Source: CAZMLC01 sp964567125 (lineage in GTDB: Bacteria; Verrucomicrobiota; Kiritimatiellia; RFP12; UBA1067). Taken from it: a DNA stretch of 64,000 nucleotides. The DNA is taken from positions 3,236-67,235 of the forward strand of contig CAZMLC010000006.1 in NCBI GenBank assembly GCA_964567125.1. Reading direction: 5' to 3'. A model generated the notes under the pieces. The model was not told where the DNA came from. It made no database searches and saw only the letters and a program-made list of their open reading frames with translations. Made by a program: the position numbers and the translations under genes. Below, piece by piece: positions 51,467 to 60,464 of the stretch; position 1 is the stretch's first letter, and the number at the start of each line of letters is the position of its first letter.

Positions 51467-52557
51467 GTCTGAAGCTCCTGGATAATCGCGTGTTTAAACA
51501 GCTCCATTCCATAGCCGGTCTTGGCTGAAATGGGAAGGGCTTTCGGATATTTTTCCGTGACGTGCAGCAAGGCCGTGGACGCGGCTTCGTTGTCGCACTT
51601 GTTCAGTACCAGCAGGTGCGGCACCTTGTCCGCGCCGATTTCGCGCAAGGTCTCATAGCAGACGGCAATGTGATCGTCCACGCGCGGATAGGCCGCATCG
51701 ACCACGATCAACAGGAGGTCCGCTTGCGCCGCGACATCCAGCGTGGATTTAAAGGACGCCACCAGATTATGCGGCAAATTGCGGATAAATCCCACGGTAT
51801 CGGTCAACAGCACTTTTTTCCCCTCAGCCAGCCAGACGGCGCGCGTCTTGGTGTCGAGCGTGGCAAAAAGACGGTCATCCACATAGGCGTCAACATCAGC
51901 AAAGGCATTGAGCAGCGTCGACTTCCCTGCATTCGTATAGCCGACCATGGAGACCATCGGCCACAGCCGTTTGTCCTTGCGGTGCAAGGCAACCTGCCGT
52001 TCATGCAACGTCGCCAGCTTGGCCCGCAAATCGGCGATACGGCGGCGAATCGGCGCATTGCGCAGCTGCAAATGGGATTCGCCCGGCCCCTTCATGCCGA
52101 TACCGCCTTTGAAGCGCTGCTGCGCCTCGGTCACGGGGATACGCGAAAGCTTGAATTCCAGCTGGGCCAGCTCGACCTGCGTCTGGGCCTCCGCGGAGCG
52201 TGCACGCCGGGCAAAGATCTCCAGGATGACCTCGGTCCGATCCATGATCCGCGTTCCCGCCAGCTCCACGGTCAAATTATAGGCCTGGATCGAGGATAGC
52301 GGATTATCAAAAATGACCGCCGTCGCATTTTTTTCAGCCACAAGCGCCTTCAGGTCCTGCACTTTGCCCGAACCGAAAAGCGTGCCACCATCGGGTTTTT
52401 CGCGGTTTTGCGTCAGCTGTCCGGCGAGCTCAAAGCCCGCAGTATCGGCCAGACGGCCAAGTTCTAACAGCGAATCAGCGGCTTCAGCGGCATCATGATA
52501 ACCGAAGACCACTTGGGCCAGAACGGCTCGTTCAACCTGCGCTGTCGTATGGAGCAT
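51421..52557 (-). CDS. hflX: GTPase HflX
   Basis: A ribosome-associated GTPase that splits stalled or stressed 70S ribosomes. An N-terminal HflX domain (GSGKVQDLKALVAEKNA, FDNPLSSIQAYNL) is followed by the helical GPGESHLQLRNAPIRRRI region. The G domain carries GYTNAGKSTLLN (G1), TDTVGFIRNLPHNL (G3) and LNKCD (G4). The ATG at 52557 lies 5 bp after the lptE-like stop; a TTG 18 bp upstream is less likely. The final 46 bp overlap rsmI. Confidence 0.94.
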   Translation of the reverse strand: MLHTTAQVERAVLAQVVFGYHDAAEAADSLLELGRLADTAGFELAGQLTQNREKPDGGTLFGSGKVQDLKALVAEKNATAVIFDNPLSSIQAYNLTVELAGTRIMDRTEVILEIFARRARSAEAQTQVELAQLEFKLSRIPVTEAQQRFKGGIGMKGPGESHLQLRNAPIRRRIADLRAKLATLHERQVALHRKDKRLWPMVSMVGYTNAGKSTLLNAFADVDAYVDDRLFATLDTKTRAVWLAEGKKVLLTDTVGFIRNLPHNLVASFKSTLDVAAQADLLLIVVDAAYPRVDDHIAVCYETLREIGADKVPHLLVLNKCDNEAASTALLHVTEKYPKALPISAKTGYGMELFKHAIIQELQTCCTLWQLPSATSRI

Positions 52558-52562
52558 GATTT

Positions 52563-53093
52563 TTATTCCGCCCAATAGCCGAGCAGCAGATCAACGATGC
52601 TGCGGCCGACTTCCTTGGAAAGCCGGTAGTAGGCATCCTGCGCGCCTGTCAGCATATCGTCACGCGCCAGAAAGGTCGTATTCGCGGAAACCGGCACCGC
52701 ATTGATCAGCACCTTGCCGGTACTCCGCTCAACTAAGGTAACCTCAACAGTCAAGGTATACCGGTACTCATTTGCACGGCCTTCGTAACTCCGGTCATAG
52801 GCAATCGGATAGTGATCGCTCTTCAAAACGCGGCCCAGAACCTTCAATGCCGCCGTATCCACGGAGCGGATCTGGAACGTGCCTTCGCGCTGGATTTCGC
52901 GCAGCGTGTATTGCGTCGCAATGGCATCGATCTCCGGCAATCCGGAGCTGTTTTCGAATACGGGCACTGCGATCGTCCGCAGATTCTCGGGCACGGACGA
53001 TGTAAACCGATACATACACCCCGACAAGATAACGGCGCAACAGGCGCTGAACCCAACACGCGCGAGGTGCCTTCGTGTGACGACTGATATCAT
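52563..53093 (-). CDS. LptE-like LPS-assembly lipoprotein
   Basis: A lipoprotein of about 176 residues: signal peptide with lipobox ILSGC (Cys near residue 26), then YRFTSSVPENLRTIAVPVFENSSGLPEI. This is the opening strand pattern of LptE, the outer-membrane partner of LptD in lipopolysaccharide insertion. The rest fits the two-layer alpha/beta fold (YTLREIQREGTFQIR, YTLTVEVTLVERSTGKVL). ATG at 53093 chosen (GGA 8 nt upstream); the ATG at 53102 is possible. It implies an LPS-bearing outer membrane. Located 9 bp after a BamD-like gene. Confidence 0.78.
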   Translation of the reverse strand: MISVVTRRHLARVGFSACCAVILSGCMYRFTSSVPENLRTIAVPVFENSSGLPEIDAIATQYTLREIQREGTFQIRSVDTAALKVLGRVLKSDHYPIAYDRSYEGRANEYRYTLTVEVTLVERSTGKVLINAVPVSANTTFLARDDMLTGAQDAYYRLSKEVGRSIVDLLLGYWAE

Positions 53094-53111
53094 GGTGTAC
53101 ATCCTTTCTCG

Positions 53112-54173
53112 TTATTTCTGAGCAGCTTCGAGTACTGCGAGCCGCTGACGGATCTCTTCCGCATATTTTGAACGGCCAAACTCCGACAAGAACCGCTGAT
53201 ATGCAGCCTTCGCTGCAGACACATTGCGTTGTTTCGTGTCGTAAAAACGTGCATTCCGATAGTTTTGATCGATCAGCAAATCCGTCATTTCCGTATACCA
53301 GGCATTGATTTCCGCGCGCCGCGGATGCGCCGGCATCCGCGTGCGGATCGCCCGCAAAAAGGCTACGGCATCGCGGCAGCGCGCCTCATTGCTCTGGTTT
53401 CGCTTGGCGAGATCGTAACGGCATTTTGCAGCCAGATATGCGGCATCAGGGGCCTGCTTCGAGGTCGGATAACGGTTCAACAGCCCGTCGTACACTTTGA
53501 CCGCCTCGTCCAGTTCATCATCGGAGACGCGCAGTCCGGCGATAATCAGCATGCACTCCGGCGCCAGATCAGAGCGCGGCGCATTGCGGACAATCACCTC
53601 AAACCGCTCGCGCACAATGTCGTTCCCCGAAAGCAACCACCCGAACATGCTGCGGTTATCATGCAGCAGCAGATTCGCCAGTTTGTACTGGGTTTCTAGG
53701 ATTTTTTCATAGGGGCAATTGCCGGCATAATGGATCAGCAGGTATTGATACTCTTCAAAGGCCTGATCGAATTTATTGCGCGCTTCCTGAATGCGCGCGA
53801 TCTCCAGCTGCGCCTCGGCGGCCTCTTTGGCTGTCGGCCACTCGCGCACCAAGGCCTCCAGACACTTGCGCGCATGGTTCAGGCGCCCCTCTTTGCGTTC
53901 CTGATAAGCAAAAGCCAGCTGTTCCCGCGCGGTGTCGCGGTGCAGGCTGAACCACATGGACCACGCTTTCTGCGGCACGCGCTCATCCAGATCGTACGCC
54001 TCAAATCCTTCAAACTGATCCGTCGCATAACCCCTGTTCTGCCCAACACGCGATGCTGTCGACTGTGCAACCGCTGCGGAAACCATGGTGAAAACGCAGG
54101 CGCAAAAGAAGAGGAAACGGCCACCGCTTGCCAAGCGCCCTGCCATTTTAGTATTGTTTTGCAACTCAATCAT
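53112..54173 (-). CDS. bamD: BamD-like TPR outer-membrane assembly protein
   Basis: A protein of about 353 residues with a signal sequence (hydrophobic core FLFFCACVFTMVSAAVA) and no clear lipobox cysteine at the cleavage site, unlike canonical BamD. Tandem TPRs follow: RLNHARKCLEALVREWPTAKEA, FDQAFEEYQYLLIHYAG, LDEAVKVYDGLLNRYPTSKQAPDA and AKAAYQRFLSEFGRSKYAEE. The spacing and the P-T/S-x-x-A tails match BamD/YfiO. It heads the operon bamD-lptE-hflX-rsmI-radical SAM and is transcribed divergently from serA. ATG at 54173 chosen; 54146 is also possible. Confidence 0.75.
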   Translation of the reverse strand: MIELQNNTKMAGRLASGGRFLFFCACVFTMVSAAVAQSTASRVGQNRGYATDQFEGFEAYDLDERVPQKAWSMWFSLHRDTAREQLAFAYQERKEGRLNHARKCLEALVREWPTAKEAAEAQLEIARIQEARNKFDQAFEEYQYLLIHYAGNCPYEKILETQYKLANLLLHDNRSMFGWLLSGNDIVRERFEVIVRNAPRSDLAPECMLIIAGLRVSDDELDEAVKVYDGLLNRYPTSKQAPDAAYLAAKCRYDLAKRNQSNEARCRDAVAFLRAIRTRMPAHPRRAEINAWYTEMTDLLIDQNYRNARFYDTKQRNVSAAKAAYQRFLSEFGRSKYAEEIRQRLAVLEAAQK

Positions 54174-54274
54174 AGGTACACTGTCTGCCTTTCGGGCCAA
54201 AAAGGAGGACAGAATCGTTGTCCTTTTTTCGCCTTGGGTGATAAGCGTACCAAACCTGAAGGAACTGGTGAAGC

Positions 54275-55852
54275 ATGAAAAAGGTTCTCATTCCAACAAA
54301 ATTGGATTCCATTGCAGCTAATACTCTCAACGCACATGGCGGCTACGTGATTGTGCAAGACGCCAAGACGCCACTCGAAGAGCAGATCAAGTCGCACCCC
54401 GACACGTATGCCCTCATCGTCCGCAGCGAAAAGGTTCCCGCAGCCATTATCGACGCGCTTCCTCAGCTGAAGGTCATCGTGCGTGCCGGCGCCGGCTTTG
54501 ACACGATCGATATCAAGCACGCCCGCAAAAAAGGCGTCGATGTCATGAACACCCCGGGCGCCAACGCCAACGGCGTCGCCGAAGAGGTGATCGCCATGAT
54601 GCTGGCTGATGCCCGCCACATCGTTGCCGCGGATACCACCACCCGCGCCGGCGGCTGGGAAAAGAAGAACTACATGGGCCGCGAAGTCACGGGAAAAACC
54701 GTCGGTATCGTCGGACTCGGCAATATCGGACGCCTCGTGGCGAAACGCCTTGCAGGCTTTGAATGCCGCTTTCTCGGTTTTGACCCGATTGTCACCAGTG
54801 ACCGCATGCGCGAACTCGGCATCGAAGCCGCCTCGCTGGAGAAGATCTTTGCTGAAGCGGACTATGTCACGCTCCATATCCCGGGCGGCGAAAGCACCAA
54901 GGGACTCGTCAGTGCCAAGCTTCTCGGTTCCATGAAGAAAGGCGCGACCATCATCAACTGCGCCCGCTACGGCATCGTCGATGAGGAGGCGCTCCGCGCC
55001 ATCAAGGCGGAAAAGAAGCTGCGCTATCTGAACGACGTCTACACCAAGGACGAGGCCGGACCTAAGCCCATGGCGGATATCGCCGACCTGATGCTCCCGC
55101 ACCTCGGTGCGAACACGGAAGAGGCCAACTACGTGGCCGCCGAACGCGCCGCCAAAGAGCTGATCGATCTCGACGAGAAAGGCGACATGAGCTGCATCGT
55201 CAACCGCGACATTCCGGAAGGTCTTGAGCGCGCCTACTGCGAACTGGCCTTCAACCTTGCCAGCCTCGTGCGTCAGATCACGGGCACCGCGGCACCGATC
55301 AAACTGCTGGAAACCAGCTTCTATGGCGAACTGGCACCGTTCAGCAAGTGGCTGACGATCTCGGTTCTGTCCGGGCTCTGGACCGACTTCGATCGCTATA
55401 ACGACTACAAGGCCGCCACCAAGTTCCTCAAGGAAATGGGCATTGAGCTGGTCAACCGCGAAGCCTCGTCCGACAAGGGTTACGGCAACGCAATCACGGT
55501 CGATATCACCGTCGAGCAGGAGGACAAACGCCTGAAGAGCTTCAGCGTCCGCGGCACCGTCACGGAAAGCCACCAGATGGTCTCGCGCATCGATGAATTC
55601 GACCGCCTCTACTTCGAGCCTACCGGCACGACGCTCTTCTGCATCTACGACGACCGCCCGGGCGTCATCGCCACGATCAGCCGCAAGCTCGCAGACAAGA
55701 ACATCAACATCGAAGACATGCGCAACCCGCATGACATCACGACGCAGCGCTCGCTCGCGATCATCAAGCTGAGCCAGCCGGTCAGCACCGAACTGATCGC
55801 TGAGATCAAGAAGGACATCGCGGCGCACGCAGTGGTCTGTACGAACGTCTAA
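54275..55852 (+). CDS. serA: D-3-phosphoglycerate dehydrogenase
   Basis: The first step of serine synthesis: oxidises 3-phosphoglycerate with NAD. The substrate and NAD domains contain VRAGAGFDTIDI, the dinucleotide loop VGIVGLGNIGRLVAKR and the catalytic His region LPHLGANTEEAN. An intervening ASB-like domain (about 320-440) precedes a C-terminal ACT domain (DRPGVIATISRKLADKNIN), which usually senses serine. 525 residues, the long form. AAGGAA is 11 nt upstream. It is followed by prmA after 4 bp. Confidence 0.94.
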   Translation: MKKVLIPTKLDSIAANTLNAHGGYVIVQDAKTPLEEQIKSHPDTYALIVRSEKVPAAIIDALPQLKVIVRAGAGFDTIDIKHARKKGVDVMNTPGANANGVAEEVIAMMLADARHIVAADTTTRAGGWEKKNYMGREVTGKTVGIVGLGNIGRLVAKRLAGFECRFLGFDPIVTSDRMRELGIEAASLEKIFAEADYVTLHIPGGESTKGLVSAKLLGSMKKGATIINCARYGIVDEEALRAIKAEKKLRYLNDVYTKDEAGPKPMADIADLMLPHLGANTEEANYVAAERAAKELIDLDEKGDMSCIVNRDIPEGLERAYCELAFNLASLVRQITGTAAPIKLLETSFYGELAPFSKWLTISVLSGLWTDFDRYNDYKAATKFLKEMGIELVNREASSDKGYGNAITVDITVEQEDKRLKSFSVRGTVTESHQMVSRIDEFDRLYFEPTGTTLFCIYDDRPGVIATISRKLADKNINIEDMRNPHDITTQRSLAIIKLSQPVSTELIAEIKKDIAAHAVVCTNV

Positions 55853-55856
55853 TTCC

Positions 55857-56729
55857 ATGATCACCGCAGACACGTTAACAGTTGTTTCGTGCGCAATAGC
55901 GCCCGAGGCGGTTGAACCGCTTTTCGAATTGCTCGATGCTGACCTCTTCACGCCAACCTCCTGGTATGATGTGGAGACACAGGTCAGCCGCCTCGACATC
56001 TTTCTCGAAGATGCTGCGCAGGCGGATGCTGTCGAAGCGATCCTTGTGCGGACAGCCACCTTAGCAGGGCTTCCACCGCTGCATCCCCAGCGTTCAACGT
56101 TGGCGCGCAGCGATTGGGCTGAAAGCTGGAAACGTTTCTTTCACGTTGAGAAAATCTCAGCGCGCGTCGTGGTCCGCCCCTCGTGGGAAACGTATACCGC
56201 AGCTGCGAATGAATGCGTCATCACGCTCGATCCAGGCCTCAGCTTCGGCACAGGCAAGCATGCGACCACGCAAGCCTGCCTGCGCTTCCTGGATCAACTT
56301 GCCACCGAAAACGTCGCGCGCTCAGTCCGCGACATGGGCTGCGGTTCCGGCATCCTCGCGATCGGAGCCAAATTGCTCGGATTCCAGGAAGTCTGCGGAT
56401 TCGATAACGATCCAGACTGCATCCCGGTAGCGAATGAGAACGCGGCGGTAAACCGCGTCGCCATTCCCTTTACCGTGGATGATCTCTCACACGGCTATTC
56501 CCCGACCGACATTGTCGTGGCGAATATCCTCGCACCCATTCTGATCCAGTTCGCACCGCAAATCGCCGGCTCCCTGAGCCGCGCATCGTCGGCGCGTTTG
56601 ATTCTTTCGGGAATCCTTGACGATCAATATGCCGCTGTCAAAGCCGCATACGAGGCGCAAGGGCTCCGGGAAGTCTCCAGCATGCTCATCGAAAACTGGC
56701 GGAGTGGACTCTTCAAACAGGGTTCTTAA
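55857..56729 (+). CDS. prmA: Ribosomal protein L11 methyltransferase
   Basis: Trimethylates ribosomal protein L11. An N-terminal ferredoxin-like substrate domain (about 1-100, ending SDWAESWKRFF) leads to the SAM-binding domain with LDPGLSFGTGKHATT, motif I DMGCGSGILAIGAKLLG, GFDNDPD and VVANILAPIL, the usual PrmA motif. The conserved Asp of motif I is kept, with the usual Val replaced by Met. 290 residues, typical. Same operon as serA. Confidence 0.93.
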   Translation: MITADTLTVVSCAIAPEAVEPLFELLDADLFTPTSWYDVETQVSRLDIFLEDAAQADAVEAILVRTATLAGLPPLHPQRSTLARSDWAESWKRFFHVEKISARVVVRPSWETYTAAANECVITLDPGLSFGTGKHATTQACLRFLDQLATENVARSVRDMGCGSGILAIGAKLLGFQEVCGFDNDPDCIPVANENAAVNRVAIPFTVDDLSHGYSPTDIVVANILAPILIQFAPQIAGSLSRASSARLILSGILDDQYAAVKAAYEAQGLREVSSMLIENWRSGLFKQGS

Positions 56730-56764
56730 CGCGAGCCCCGTGACGTTGCTGTCGCGGAAACATC

Positions 56765-58648
56765 ATGTACGCGCAAAACCTATTTGCGGTTAACCGTTGG
56801 TTGCGGATGCGCGCCTTCCGAGGGCTGGGCATCGCGGCTGTCCTGTTTTTAGCAGGTTGCCTGACCCCGATTGGTATCCACCCGACTGGTAAGAGCTATA
56901 CCTATACGCAAATCGATCAATCGGCCCTTAACGCCGATGCGTACAGCAGTTATACAGCCGCGCTGCTCTTCCGGTATGACCTGGTGACGCTTTTCGAAAA
57001 AGACCCCTACTCCGCCCTCGTGCAACTCCATGATATCGCCCGCACCGAGACCTCGCCGCAGGATATTTTCTTTGCCCTCGCGGAGCTGAGTTATTACTGC
57101 GGACGTCAGGCCTGTTCCGCCACTACGGAAAAGGGCGAAGAAGTAGGCCCTGCGAATTTCTTCTACGGCGCGGCCGTCTATGCATATCTCTATGTGAATC
57201 GCCTGCACCTTCAAAAATCGGAAGAGTTCTCCTATGACGCGCACATCAAGACCGCCTGCTTTTTCTACAATCGCAGTCTCGACTGGCTGATCGGTCAACG
57301 CGACCCCGCGCTCATTGCCGGCGGCACCATCCGCCTGCCGGTAAACACATTGACCGTTACCCCCGGGCATACGGACTTTGAAAAGCCGCTCCTGGCCTAT
57401 CCCGTCATCCTGCCGGCAAACAGTTTTGAAGTCCGGGGTCTTGCCATCCGCAACCGGCTTCCCGGAGTCGGTGCGCCGGTAGTCCTCGCAACACAGGCAA
57501 AAACCAGTTCCAGCTTTGACATGGCGGACGGAGCCCAGTCCGCGACGCTCTTTCTCCGTATACAGGGCGACTGGGATGCGCTGAACAGTGGCACCCTCAC
57601 CAGTCTTTCCGAGGTCTATTCGCCGATCGCCACGCGCTTTATCACCTTGCGCGATAACCGCCTCATTCCGCTTGAACAGGACATTACAGCGCCGATCGCG
57701 TATGCCCTCAACGAACAGAATTATTGGGACATCGGCCGAGAGATGTTTCTGCACGGCATGGGTTCCTATGCTCCGGGGATCTACCTTGCCGAGCCCTATC
57801 GCGCAGGCCGCATCCCTGTCCTGCTGATCCATGGCACCATGAGTTCGCCGGTCTGGTGGGCGCAGATGTGGAATACGTTGATGAACGACCCTCTCATCCG
57901 CGAGAAATACCAGCTCTGGTTCTATCTCTATGACACGGGGAAACCCACCCACTATTCCGCGACCGAACTGCGCGATCACATCACGCGCATGGTTGCGCGC
58001 CTCGATCCGGAACACCGTGACCCGGCCTTGCAGAAGATGGTCGCCATCGGCCATAGCCAAGGTGGCCTTCTCGCCCGCCTGCTGACGATCGACTCCGGCA
58101 CGATTCTTTCCGATCTGGTCTGCAACGGCCATTCACCTGCCGATCTCGGATTTACAGATCAGGAGTGTAAGCAGTTGCGCGCGGCCACGCACTTTTACCC
58201 GCAACCTGAAATCAAACGCGTGATCTTCATCGCAACGCCGCACCGCGGCGTGCTCTTGCTCTCATCCTTCCTACGCCGCATCGGCAACTGGTTTATCCAT
58301 ATCCCGGAAAAGGTCAAGGCCGACACCTTGGCGCTCCTGCAATACAAGCCGAAAATCAACCCGAAGCTTGCTCATTCGCTGACCAGTCTTGACAGCATGT
58401 CGCCCAACAACATCGCGCTGCAGACCATTGCCGATTTGCCCATCCCGCCGAACCTTCATGCGCACTCGATCATCGCCATCAACGGCGCTGAACAACCGCC
58501 TGCAGGGGATGACGGCGTGGTGCAATACACAAGTGCCCATCTTAAAGGTGTCGAGTCCGAACTGGTCGTGCGCTCTGGCCACAGCTGCCAGGCACATCCA
58601 CGCACGATTGAGGAAGTTCGCCGCATCCTGCTTGAGCATCTGAAGTAA
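56765..58648 (+). CDS. Lipoprotein alpha/beta hydrolase
   Basis: A 627-residue lipoprotein: signal peptide with lipobox FLAGC (Cys near residue 32). The N-terminal ~330 residues form a helical region (YTAALLFRYDLVTLFEKDP, IFFALAELSYYCGRQ) plus a beta-rich segment. The C-terminal alpha/beta hydrolase domain has VLLIHGTMSSPVWW (oxyanion loop), the nucleophile elbow GHSQGGLLARL at about residue 435, ATPHRGV and a late GHSCQAH that may supply the catalytic His. It resembles outer-membrane-anchored esterases/lipases of unknown substrate. Located 35 bp after prmA and 24 bp before the SulP transporter gene. Confidence 0.82.
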   Translation: MYAQNLFAVNRWLRMRAFRGLGIAAVLFLAGCLTPIGIHPTGKSYTYTQIDQSALNADAYSSYTAALLFRYDLVTLFEKDPYSALVQLHDIARTETSPQDIFFALAELSYYCGRQACSATTEKGEEVGPANFFYGAAVYAYLYVNRLHLQKSEEFSYDAHIKTACFFYNRSLDWLIGQRDPALIAGGTIRLPVNTLTVTPGHTDFEKPLLAYPVILPANSFEVRGLAIRNRLPGVGAPVVLATQAKTSSSFDMADGAQSATLFLRIQGDWDALNSGTLTSLSEVYSPIATRFITLRDNRLIPLEQDITAPIAYALNEQNYWDIGREMFLHGMGSYAPGIYLAEPYRAGRIPVLLIHGTMSSPVWWAQMWNTLMNDPLIREKYQLWFYLYDTGKPTHYSATELRDHITRMVARLDPEHRDPALQKMVAIGHSQGGLLARLLTIDSGTILSDLVCNGHSPADLGFTDQECKQLRAATHFYPQPEIKRVIFIATPHRGVLLLSSFLRRIGNWFIHIPEKVKADTLALLQYKPKINPKLAHSLTSLDSMSPNNIALQTIADLPIPPNLHAHSIIAINGAEQPPAGDDGVVQYTSAHLKGVESELVVRSGHSCQAHPRTIEEVRRILLEHLK

Positions 58649-58672
58649 CCTGGTTACACACGATCCGCTATC

Positions 58673-60400
58673 ATGAAAAACTACACACAGCTCTGGGAAG
58701 CCATCACTTCCCGTTTCCGCCCCGCCCTGTTCACCAGTTTCCAATCGGGCTATTCGTTAACCGCATTCAACAGAGACTGCCTTGCCGGTATCATTGTCGG
58801 CATCGTGGCCATCCCGTTGGCGATCGCCTTCGGCATCGCCTCCGGCGTTTCTCCGACACAAGGCCTGATCACCGCCGTTGTTGCCGGTTTTCTCATCTCT
58901 GCCTTCAGCGGCAGCCACGTACAGGTCGGTGGACCGACCGGCGCGTTCATTGTCATTATCTACGGCATCGTCCAGAAATATGGCTATGACGGCCTTGCTG
59001 TCGCTACGATTATGGCCGGCATCTTCTTGATTTTGCTGGGCGCCTTCGGATTCGGAAAGATCATCAAGTATATCCCCTATCCTGTAACCGTCGGGTTCAC
59101 CGCCGGCATTGCGCTGATTATCTTCGCCGGACAGATTAAGGATTTGCTCGGATTAACGATGGATAAAGTCCCTGCTGACTTCGTTGAAAAGATTTTGGCC
59201 TACGCGCAACATATTGATAGCACGCGCTGGCAGAACGTCCTTATCGGCAGCGTGACCATCGCGATCTGCATTTACTGGAAACGCGTGACCGCCAAGGTTC
59301 CCGGCTCGCTCATCGCCGTGCTCGTGACGACCGTCGTCGTCTTTATTTTGCGCCATTTCAACCTGCTCTCGCCCGAGGTGGTTCAAACCATCGGCGATCG
59401 CTTCCCGGATGTGGCCAACGGCATGTCGATGCCGACCCCACACGTCCCTAGAGTCTCGTTGGAAACATTCCGCGAAATGGTCTCCCCGGCCATCTCGATC
59501 GCGCTGCTGGCCGGCATTGAATCGCTCCTCTCCGCCGTGGTGGCGGACGGCATGACCGGTAAGCGCCATCACTCCAATACCGAACTGATCGGCCAAGGCA
59601 TTGCCAACCTGTGCTCCCCGCTCTTCGGCGGCATCCCCGCAACGGGCGCCATTGCCCGTACGGCAACCAACATCAAAAACGGCGGCATTTCGCCCGTTTC
59701 GGGCATCGTCCACGCCTTCTTCCTGCTGTTAGTCATGCTTTTCCTCGGAAAACTGGCGGCCTGGATTCCGATGGCCACCCTCGGCGGCATCGTGGCTGTA
59801 GTGGCCTACAACATGAGCGAGTGGCGCAGCTTTGTCCGCCTCTTCCACAGCACCAAGAGCGATACGATCGTGATGCTCGTGACCTTCTCGCTGACGGTTT
59901 TCATCGACCTCGTTGTCGCGATTCAAGCAGGCGTCCTGATCGCCAGCTTCCTCTTTATGCGCCGCACAGCCGAAACCATGCGCACGCAGCACATCACCAA
60001 CAAGAAATTCTCTGTCAACCAGAATTCGCCCGCGCATGCTGACCTCGGCCCCATTCCGGTAGGCGTTGAAATCTTTACGCTGGAGGGCGATCTCTTCTTC
60101 GGCGCGGCCGACCAGTTCCGCAGCGCGCTCTCCATCGCAGGGATTCTGCCCCGCGTTCTCGTGCTCGACATGACGCACGTGCTGAATATCGATGCGACTG
60201 TCCTGCATGCCCTCGAAGACGTCTACCTTGAGAGCAAACGCAAAGGGACGCGTCTCGTACTCTGCGGTGTTCATAGCCAGCCGCTGTTCGTCATGCAACG
60301 CGCTAATTTCCTCGATATGATCGGAACATCGAACACCTTCTGGTCGCTTAAAGAGGCGATGAATTATCTGCGCGAGCCCAACACGCCGCCTAAGCCGTAA
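58673..60400 (+). CDS. SulP-family anion transporter with STAS domain
   Basis: A 575-residue inner-membrane transporter (SLC26/SulP). The family start CLAGIIVGIVAIPLAIAFGIASG, the VQVGGPTGAFIVI motif and about 10-12 hydrophobic segments are visible. The C-terminal STAS domain (about 459-570) has VEIFTLEGDLFFGAADQF and LVLDMTHVLNIDATVLHAL. Family substrates are sulfate, bicarbonate and dicarboxylates; which one applies here is not evident. Last gene of the serA operon, followed by a strong terminator. Confidence 0.92.
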   Translation: MKNYTQLWEAITSRFRPALFTSFQSGYSLTAFNRDCLAGIIVGIVAIPLAIAFGIASGVSPTQGLITAVVAGFLISAFSGSHVQVGGPTGAFIVIIYGIVQKYGYDGLAVATIMAGIFLILLGAFGFGKIIKYIPYPVTVGFTAGIALIIFAGQIKDLLGLTMDKVPADFVEKILAYAQHIDSTRWQNVLIGSVTIAICIYWKRVTAKVPGSLIAVLVTTVVVFILRHFNLLSPEVVQTIGDRFPDVANGMSMPTPHVPRVSLETFREMVSPAISIALLAGIESLLSAVVADGMTGKRHHSNTELIGQGIANLCSPLFGGIPATGAIARTATNIKNGGISPVSGIVHAFFLLLVMLFLGKLAAWIPMATLGGIVAVVAYNMSEWRSFVRLFHSTKSDTIVMLVTFSLTVFIDLVVAIQAGVLIASFLFMRRTAETMRTQHITNKKFSVNQNSPAHADLGPIPVGVEIFTLEGDLFFGAADQFRSALSIAGILPRVLVLDMTHVLNIDATVLHALEDVYLESKRKGTRLVLCGVHSQPLFVMQRANFLDMIGTSNTFWSLKEAMNYLREPNTPPKP

Positions 60401-60426
60401 GCAGAAAACGTTCTGTTGCTTCGCGC

Positions 60427-60459
60427 AGAAGGGGCCGGTCAGATGACCGAGCCCCTTCT
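60427..60459 (+). terminator. Strong rho-independent terminator after the SulP gene
   Basis: A long stem (AGAAGGGGC plus CGGTCA pairing with TGACCG plus GCCCCTTCT, one bulge, loop GA) is followed by a run of T on the plus strand, 27 bp after the stop. It ends 6 bp before the stop of the convergent oxidoreductase gene. Confidence 0.9.
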
Positions 60460-60464
60460 TTTTT

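Noticed and set aside
54170..56059. Long open frame (629 codons) antisense to serA and prmA
   Set aside because: A mirror of two well-conserved genes; Asp/His/Val-rich shadow composition and no family features.
56849..58132. Open frame of 427 codons antisense to the lipoprotein hydrolase gene
   Set aside because: The plus-strand frame has a lipobox and GHSQGG site; the antisense one has no recognisable features.
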